Source of the DNA: [Borrelia] turdi
GTDB lineage: Bacteria; Spirochaetota; Spirochaetia; Borreliales; Borreliaceae
Reading direction: 5' to 3'
Assembly: GCF_008828755.2 (NCBI RefSeq)
Contig: NZ_QBLM01000002.1
Coordinates: forward strand, 62,001 to 126,000
Length of the DNA stretch: 64,000 nt
Part shown: one piece after another, positions 58,305 to 64,000 of the stretch
Layout of the letters: every line of letters begins with the position of its first letter
Position numbering within the stretch: position 1 is the first letter of the stretch
Notes under the pieces: model-generated
Told to the model about the DNA's origin: nothing
Seen by the model: only the letters and a program-made list of their open reading frames with translations
Database searches by the model: none
Made by a program: the position numbers and the translations under genes

Positions 58305-60032
58305 ATGAAGACAAAAGGAAAAGTTGTTGGAGTGAATGGAAACTTAGTTACTATTGAGGTAGAAGGTTCAGTTTCTATGAATGAAGTTTTATTTGTAAAG
58401 ACAGGTGGTAGAAATTTAAAAGCGGAAGTTATTCGTGTTAGAGGCAATGAAGTTGATGCACAAGTTTTTGAATTGACAAAAGGGATATCTGTTGGTGATG
58501 TGGTTGAATTTACAGATAGGCTTTTAACAGTTGAGTTGGGACCAGGTCTTTTAACTCAAGTATACGATGGGCTTCAAAATCCTTTACCTGAGCTGGCTAT
58601 TCAATGTGGATTTTTTTTAGAAAGGGGAGTGTATTTAAGGCCTTTGAATAAAGATAAAAAATGGAGCTTTAAAAAAACCTCCAAAGTTGGGGACAGCGTT
58701 ATTGCAGGAGATTTTTTAGGTTTTGTAATTGAAGGAACTGTTCACCACCAAATAATGATTCCATTTTATAAAAGAGATTCTTATAAAATTGTGGAGATTG
58801 CAAATGATGGTGACTATTCGATTGATGAGCAAATCGCTGTAATTGAAGATGATTCTGGCATGAGAGATAGTATTACAATGTCTTTTCATTGGCCTGTTAA
58901 AATTCCTATCACTAATTATAAGGAACGACTTATTCCTAGCGAGCCTATGTTGACCCAAACTAGAATTATAGATACATTTTTTCCAGTTGCTAAAGGAGGA
59001 ACTTTTTGTATCCCAGGTCCTTTTGGAGCTGGAAAAACCGTTCTTCAGCAGGTTACAAGTAGAAATGCTGATGTTGATATAGTGATTATTGCAGCTTGTG
59101 GTGAACGAGCGGGAGAGGTGGTAGAAACTCTTAAGGAGTTTCCCGAGTTGATAGATCCAAAAACAGGTAAATCTTTAATGGATAGAACTTGCATTGTTTG
59201 TAATACATCTTCAATGCCAGTTGCAGCTAGAGAGGCTTCCGTTTATACTGCTATTACTATTGGGGAGTATTATAGACAGATGGGTCTTGATATTCTTCTT
59301 TTGGCAGATTCAACTTCAAGATGGGCTCAAGCTATGAGAGAAATGTCTGGTCGTCTTGAAGAAATTCCTGGTGAGGAAGCTTTTCCAGCTTATCTTGAGT
59401 CTGTTATTGCTTCTTTTTATGAAAGGGCAGGCATTGTAGTCCTTAATAATGGTGATATTGGATCTGTGACAGTTGGTGGTTCTGTAAGCCCTGCTGGTGG
59501 TAATTTTGAAGAACCAGTTACTCAAGCAACTTTAAAGGTTGTAGGAGCATTCCACGGACTTACAAGAGAAAGGTCTGATGCTAGAAAATTTCCAGCTATT
59601 AGCCCTCTTGAATCTTGGAGTAAATATAAAGGTGTGATTGATTCTAAAAAGACAGAATATGCAAGATCTTTTTTGGTAAAAGGTAACGAAATTAATCAAA
59701 TGATGAAAGTTGTTGGGGAAGAGGGCATAAGTAATGAGGATTTTTTAATTTATTTGAAGTCTGAACTTCTTGATTCATGCTATTTACAACAAAATTCATT
59801 TGATTCTGTTGATGCTGCTGTTAGTTCAGAGCGTCAAAATTATATGTTTGATATACTTTATAATATTCTTAAAACTAACTTTGAGTTTTCCGATAAGCTT
59901 CAAGCAAGAGATTTTATAAATGAATTAAGGCAAAATCTTTTAGACATGAATCTTTCTTATTTTAAAGATTATAAGTTTAATAAATTGGAGCATACTTTAA
60001 GTGAATTGGTAAATTTAAAAAAGGCAATTTAG
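58305..60032 (+). CDS. atpA: V-type ATP synthase catalytic subunit A
   Basis: Catalytic subunit. 575 residues: N-terminal barrel, the V-type non-homologous insertion (about 110-195), and Walker A GPFGAGKT near 238-245, with SVSPAGGNFEEPVTQATLK near 395. The ATG at 58305 follows AAAAGGAA; the longer open frame from 58266 overlaps the previous gene. The operon has no F-type genes. Confidence 0.96.
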   Translation: MKTKGKVVGVNGNLVTIEVEGSVSMNEVLFVKTGGRNLKAEVIRVRGNEVDAQVFELTKGISVGDVVEFTDRLLTVELGPGLLTQVYDGLQNPLPELAIQCGFFLERGVYLRPLNKDKKWSFKKTSKVGDSVIAGDFLGFVIEGTVHHQIMIPFYKRDSYKIVEIANDGDYSIDEQIAVIEDDSGMRDSITMSFHWPVKIPITNYKERLIPSEPMLTQTRIIDTFFPVAKGGTFCIPGPFGAGKTVLQQVTSRNADVDIVIIAACGERAGEVVETLKEFPELIDPKTGKSLMDRTCIVCNTSSMPVAAREASVYTAITIGEYYRQMGLDILLLADSTSRWAQAMREMSGRLEEIPGEEAFPAYLESVIASFYERAGIVVLNNGDIGSVTVGGSVSPAGGNFEEPVTQATLKVVGAFHGLTRERSDARKFPAISPLESWSKYKGVIDSKKTEYARSFLVKGNEINQMMKVVGEEGISNEDFLIYLKSELLDSCYLQQNSFDSVDAAVSSERQNYMFDILYNILKTNFEFSDKLQARDFINELRQNLLDMNLSYFKDYKFNKLEHTLSELVNLKKAI

Positions 60033-60053
60033 GGGGTTTGGAGAAATATATAT

Positions 60054-61358
60054 ATGAAAAGAGTCTATAGTAAAATAGAGTCTATAGCAGGCAATGTGAT
60101 AACTGTTACAGCTCAAGGTATTAAGTACGGTGAGCTTGCTATTGTGAAAGCAAAAGATACAAGCTCTCTAGCCGAAGTAATTAAACTTGATCGAGAAAAA
60201 GTTTCTCTTCAAGTTTATGGTGGTACAAGAGGTGTGTCCACATCAGATGAGATAAAGTTTTTAGGGCATTCAATGCAAGTTTCATTTTCTGACAATTTAT
60301 TGGGCAGAATTTTTGATGGTTCTGGAAATCCTAGGGATGGAGGGCCTTCTCTTGATGATAATTTAATTGAAATTGAGGGGCCTTCTGCAAATCCTGCAAA
60401 ACGTATTGTTCCTAGAAATATGATAAGGACAGGGCTCCCAATGATAGATGTTTTTAACACTCTTGTTGAATCTCAAAAATTACCAATTTTTTCTGTTTCT
60501 GGTGAGCCTTATAATGAGCTTCTTGTTAGAATCGCACTTCAAGCAGAGGTTGATTTGATAATTCTTGGTGGAATGGGACTAAAGCACGATGATTATTTGA
60601 CTTTTAAAGATTCTTTAGAAAAAGGAGGTGCTTTAAGTAGAACAATTTTTTTTGTTCATACCGCCAATGATTCTGTTGTTGAATCTTTAACTGTTCCTGA
60701 TATTTCGCTTTCTGTTGCTGAAAAGTTTGCCCTTAAGGGTAAAAAAGTTTTAGTGCTTCTTACAGATATGACAAATTTTGCTGATGCTATGAAAGAAATA
60801 TCTATTACAATGGAACAAGTGCCTTCTAACAGAGGTTATCCTGGAGATTTATATTCTCAGCTTGCATATCGTTATGAGAAAGCCATTGATTTTGAAGGTG
60901 CAGGATCGATTACGATACTTGCGGTTACAACTATGCCGGGGGATGATGTTACTCATCCTGTTCCTGATAATACTGGGTATATTACAGAGGGTCAGTATTA
61001 TTTAAAAGGTGGTAGAATAGAACCTTTTGGATCGCTTTCAAGACTTAAACAAATGGTAAATGGTAAGACTAGAGACGATCACAGAACTATAATGGATACG
61101 ATGATTAAACTTTATGCATCCTCAAAGGAGTCTGTAGAAAAGAAGGCTATGGGATTTAATATGACTAAGTGGGATGAAAAATTGCTAAAGTATAGCAACA
61201 TGTTTGAAAGTAAGATGATGGATTTAACTGTTAATATTCCCTTAGAAGAGGCTTTAGATTTAGGTTGGGATATTCTTGCCAGCTGTTTTAGCCCAAAAGA
61301 AACGGGTATAAAAACGGATCTTGTTGAAAAATATTGGCCCAAAAAAGAGACCTGTTGA
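60054..61358 (+). CDS. atpB: V-type ATP synthase subunit B
   Basis: Non-catalytic nucleotide-binding subunit. 434 residues: [22 protein letters not shown] near 143-164 in place of a Walker A loop, as expected for the B subunit, and the [23 protein letters not shown] segment near 301. GGAG at 60040-60043, ten bases before the ATG at 60054. Confidence 0.95.
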   Translation: MKRVYSKIESIAGNVITVTAQGIKYGELAIVKAKDTSSLAEVIKLDREKVSLQVYGGTRGVSTSDEIKFLGHSMQVSFSDNLLGRIFDGSGNPRDGGPSLDDNLIEIEGPSANPAKRIVPRNMIRTGLPMIDVFNTLVESQKLPIFSVSGEPYNELLVRIALQAEVDLIILGGMGLKHDDYLTFKDSLEKGGALSRTIFFVHTANDSVVESLTVPDISLSVAEKFALKGKKVLVLLTDMTNFADAMKEISITMEQVPSNRGYPGDLYSQLAYRYEKAIDFEGAGSITILAVTTMPGDDVTHPVPDNTGYITEGQYYLKGGRIEPFGSLSRLKQMVNGKTRDDHRTIMDTMIKLYASSKESVEKKAMGFNMTKWDEKLLKYSNMFESKMMDLTVNIPLEEALDLGWDILASCFSPKETGIKTDLVEKYWPKKETC

Positions 61359-61360
61359 TT

Positions 61361-61960
61361 ATGTCTAAAATTAAATTAACTAAAAATGATCTTAAAGGGC
61401 AAAAAGATAAACTTAAGATGTTTAAGAGATATTTGCCTACCTTGCAGCTTAAGAAACAACAGCTTTATATGGAAATTGTTAAAATTGAAGATTCTTACAG
61501 AATTAAAAATATTGAGCAACAAAAACTTAAAGGCAGTATTTCTAATTGGATTTCTCTTTTTAGCGAAAAATTTCCTTTTGAGAGTTGGATTCAAGTAAAA
61601 ACAGTGATCAAGAAGTCTTTAAATATTGCAGGAGTTGCAATTCCTATATTCGATTCTATTGAATATGAAGATATAAAGCACGATTTACTTTTTACTCCTT
61701 ATTGGGTAGATAAGGGGATTGAAATTCTTAAAATTGTGATTCAAATTGATATAGAACTTAAAATCTTGAAAAAACAGATTGATTTGCTTTTAAAAGAGTT
61801 TCGAATAACATCTCAGAGAGTTAATTTATTTGAGAAAGTTATGATACCAACAGCTAAGGCTAATATAAAAAAAATTAATATATATCTTGGAGATCAGCAA
61901 ACTGCGGCTGTTGTAAGAGGTAAAATCGCCAAGTCTAATTTGATTGATAAAAAAAAATAG
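61361..61960 (+). CDS. atpD: V-type ATP synthase subunit D
   Basis: Central rotor shaft subunit. 199 residues, mostly two long helices at the ends (about 1-70 and 125-195: RVNLFEKVMIPTAKANIKKINIYLGDQ). The ATG at 61361 is two bases after the subunit B stop; no strong ribosome site, so coupling with atpB is likely. The open frame extends upstream to 61334 inside atpB. Confidence 0.9.
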   Translation: MSKIKLTKNDLKGQKDKLKMFKRYLPTLQLKKQQLYMEIVKIEDSYRIKNIEQQKLKGSISNWISLFSEKFPFESWIQVKTVIKKSLNIAGVAIPIFDSIEYEDIKHDLLFTPYWVDKGIEILKIVIQIDIELKILKKQIDLLLKEFRITSQRVNLFEKVMIPTAKANIKKINIYLGDQQTAAVVRGKIAKSNLIDKKK

Positions 61961-61970
61961 GAACAAGCTT

Positions 61971-63800
61971 ATGATTGTAAAAATGAAAAAAGTTTTACTT
62001 TTGACTTTATCAAAATATAAAAAAGAATCATTAGAGATTTTAAGAGATTTTGGAGCAGTTCATATTAACTCTTACAATAAAAATTCAGATGCTTTAAAAA
62101 AAAGCATTGATAATAGGCAAATTTTAATACAAGCTTTTTCTTTGCTTAAAGAAGATGGAGGTGTTAAGGCTTTAAAATCTTCTAATGGAAATTTTTTAGA
62201 TATTGCAAAAAGTATAGTCAATTTAGGTAATGAAATTAAAGAATTTCAAGATATTAAACGATCTTTATTACATGAGAAGAATTTGATTTCTGTTTGGGGA
62301 AATTTTTCTTTAGAGAATATTGACAAATTAAAAGAATCTAAAATTTATATTCAATTTTTTAAAATCCAAAAAAGTGAATATAAAAATTTATTAAAAGATC
62401 CCAATGTTAATGTGCTTTTGATTAAAAATATAAAAAATACTTCTTATTTTGTGAGTGTTGGTGAGTTTGAGCAAAAAATTGAAATTGCTGATGAGTTTAA
62501 GTTTAATTTTGATTTTAATTATATTAATAATAAATTAAAAGTTGTTGATGAGATTTTAGATCAAAAATTAACCCAAATTTCTCTTTTTAATAAATATATT
62601 GATATTTTAAGAGATGAGATAAAAAATTATGATCAAATCGTAGAGTTTGAGCAAGTTTTAGCTGATATGCAAACCGATTTTGAAGATTTTTCGTATATTA
62701 CGGGATTTGTTCCAGCTGAAAGTCAAGAATCTCTTAAAAGCTCAGTTTTAAAAGCAGGCTTTGTAGTACAATTTGCAGATCCTGAAGAAAATGATATTAT
62801 TCCCACCTATATAAAAAGAAAAGGAATTGCCAATTTAGCTTCACCTATTTTTAATATTTTAGAGACAATTCCTGGATATAAAGAAAGGGATATAAGTTTT
62901 ATTTTTATGTTATTTTTCTTTGTGTTTTTTGGCATGATAATAGGCGATGCGGCTTATGGAGTGATATTTTTTTTAATAGGAATTTTGCTTAGTTTAAGCT
63001 TTATTCTTAAAGGTAAGCCTTTGACTCCAGTTCACGGATTAATATTTTACCTTAGTATATCATCGATACTTTATGGTTCTATGACTGGTACTTGGTTTGG
63101 CAGTCCTTTAATTCTTGAAATGTTTCCTATTTTAAATTCATTTAAGGTTAGTTATTTAACAGAGAAAAATAGTGTACAAAATATTATCTTTATCTGCTTT
63201 TCAATAGGAGTGCTTCAAATTTCATTGGCTCATGCTTGGAATTTTTTAATACAAGTAAAAGAAAAACCCCACATTCATTCAATTGCACAGATTGGTTGGC
63301 TTATAGGTATAGCTGGTCTTTATTATCTTGTTTTGAATTTAATACTTAGTCAATCTAGATTTCCTATGTATAATGCTGTTTATAACATAATATATTTTGG
63401 CGTTGCGCTTGTATTTATCTTTGGCAAACAAGATGGTTCTAATTTTTTTAAGTGCATATTGAAAAGTTTTGGAGGCATTATAGAACAGTTTTTAACCACT
63501 GTGTCAGGGTTTGCAGATATAATATCTTATATTAGACTTTTTGCAGTGGGACTTGCGGGCCTTTCAATCTCAGCAAGTTTTAATGCTATGTCAACACCTT
63601 TGTTAAAATCTTCTAACATTGGTCTAATAGCAGCTGGGATTATTGTTATACTTTTTGGGCATGTTTTAAATATAATGTTATCGTTACTTTCAGTAATTGT
63701 TCATGGAGTAAGGCTTAATATGCTTGAATTTTCAAACCATTTAGGGCAAGAATGGAGTGGATATGCTTATAAGCCTTTTAGAAAAATAAAAAATAAATAA
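61971..63800 (+). CDS. atpI: V-type ATP synthase subunit I (a subunit)
   Basis: Stator membrane subunit forming the ion path. 609 residues: a soluble N-terminal half (about 1-300, partly coiled coil) and seven or so membrane helices (about 310-600), with the functional Arg region ADIISYIRLFAVGLAGLSIS near 516-535. The start is at ATG 61971 behind AGGAA at 61959-61963; ATG 61983 is also possible. Confidence 0.93.
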   Translation: MIVKMKKVLLLTLSKYKKESLEILRDFGAVHINSYNKNSDALKKSIDNRQILIQAFSLLKEDGGVKALKSSNGNFLDIAKSIVNLGNEIKEFQDIKRSLLHEKNLISVWGNFSLENIDKLKESKIYIQFFKIQKSEYKNLLKDPNVNVLLIKNIKNTSYFVSVGEFEQKIEIADEFKFNFDFNYINNKLKVVDEILDQKLTQISLFNKYIDILRDEIKNYDQIVEFEQVLADMQTDFEDFSYITGFVPAESQESLKSSVLKAGFVVQFADPEENDIIPTYIKRKGIANLASPIFNILETIPGYKERDISFIFMLFFFVFFGMIIGDAAYGVIFFLIGILLSLSFILKGKPLTPVHGLIFYLSISSILYGSMTGTWFGSPLILEMFPILNSFKVSYLTEKNSVQNIIFICFSIGVLQISLAHAWNFLIQVKEKPHIHSIAQIGWLIGIAGLYYLVLNLILSQSRFPMYNAVYNIIYFGVALVFIFGKQDGSNFFKCILKSFGGIIEQFLTTVSGFADIISYIRLFAVGLAGLSISASFNAMSTPLLKSSNIGLIAAGIIVILFGHVLNIMLSLLSVIVHGVRLNMLEFSNHLGQEWSGYAYKPFRKIKNK

Positions 63801-63812
63801 AAAGGAGTAATT

Positions 63813-64000
63813 ATGGATATAGGTTTAATAGGAGTTAATTCAGCTTTGACAATCTCAGCAATAGGTTCTGCGTTGGGAATGGGAGCAGCAGGTAGTGCTG
63901 CTATTGGGGCATGGAAAAGGTGTTATATGCAAGGAAAGCCGGCGCCATTTTTATTGATTGTTTTTGTCTCAGCACCATTGACTCAAATAATATATGGATA
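63813..64000 (+). CDS. atpK: V-type ATP synthase subunit K (proteolipid), N-terminal part, runs off the window
   Basis: Rotor-ring proteolipid. 62 residues visible, starting DIGLIGVNSALTISAIGSALGMGAAGSAAIGAWKR: a first membrane helix rich in Gly/Ala, typical of the K subunit. The second helix, carrying the ion-binding Glu, is beyond base 64000. The ATG at 63813 follows AAAAGGAG. Confidence 0.9.
   Translation, partial: MDIGLIGVNSALTISAIGSALGMGAAGSAAIGAWKRCYMQGKPAPFLLIVFVSAPLTQIIYG

Noticed and set aside
1..64000. CRISPR arrays, insertion sequences, prophage, tRNA or rRNA genes
   Set aside because: I looked for repeated spacers, transposase motifs, cloverleaf stems and conserved rRNA stretches and saw none.

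Overview
The window is a chromosomal segment of a Lyme-group spirochaete (Borreliella, formerly Borrelia burgdorferi sensu lato). The evidence is a very A/T-rich sequence, a periplasmic flagellin of the FlaB type with the Borrelia-specific Ala/Pro/Gln-rich centre, the bes efflux operon, a V/A-type ATPase operon in place of an F-type one, and a gene order that, from memory, matches strain B31 loci bb0151 to bb0090 read in reverse. Some protein differences from the B31 sequences I remember (for example in RecA and FlaB) suggest a related species or strain, but I cannot name it. No insertion sequence, prophage, tRNA, rRNA or CRISPR array was found. This is compact core chromosome.

Layout. Bases 1-6661: the start of nagA (minus strand), fliD, flaB with its own promoter and a strong terminator, then the glycine betaine/proline ABC transporter proV-proW-proX, facing a convergent yidD. 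Bases 7029-12785: the besC-besA-besB tripartite RND efflux operon, ending in a small PII-like gene. A 607-base gene-free stretch follows. Bases 13393-18678: an acyl-CoA synthetase, a convergent PASTA-type penicillin-binding protein and hisS. Bases 18719-30344: a TPR/OB membrane protein on the minus strand, then one long plus-strand run: TPR protein, giant GreA, recA, an scpA-like gene, rluB, cmk, rpsA and three small envelope or TPR genes.

Bases 30557-35640: rpsB-tsf-frr-uppS-cdsA-rseP (translation, lipid carrier, phospholipid and membrane-protease genes), convergent with a hemolysin III-like gene. Bases 36563-41492: a PTS permease of the MalX type, then rpsF-ssb-rpsR-rplI-dnaB behind a clear promoter. 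Bases 41503-49651: a minus-strand candidate envelope protein with a leaderless-looking promoter, thiolase, parvulin isomerase, nusB, a large TPR protein, map and htrA, closed by a strong terminator. Bases 49833-56938: a phosphoribosyltransferase, a SPOR-like protein, asnS (minus strand), then murI-rsgA-mutS2 and a small unknown gene. Bases 57137-64000: the V-type ATPase operon (E, a DUF2764-like protein, A, B, D, I and a truncated K).

The genes cover motility, osmolyte and sugar uptake, drug efflux, envelope assembly, translation, recombination/replication and ion-motive energy. The points most worth a second look are: two exported proteins that seem to start at ATT codons; a PII-like gene at the end of the bes operon; a roughly 900-residue GreA with an internal Tudor-like segment; an ScpA-like gene without scpB next to it; and a leaderless-looking promoter at 42867-42882. 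I found no obviously new multi-gene system. Several genes of unknown function sit in conserved operons.
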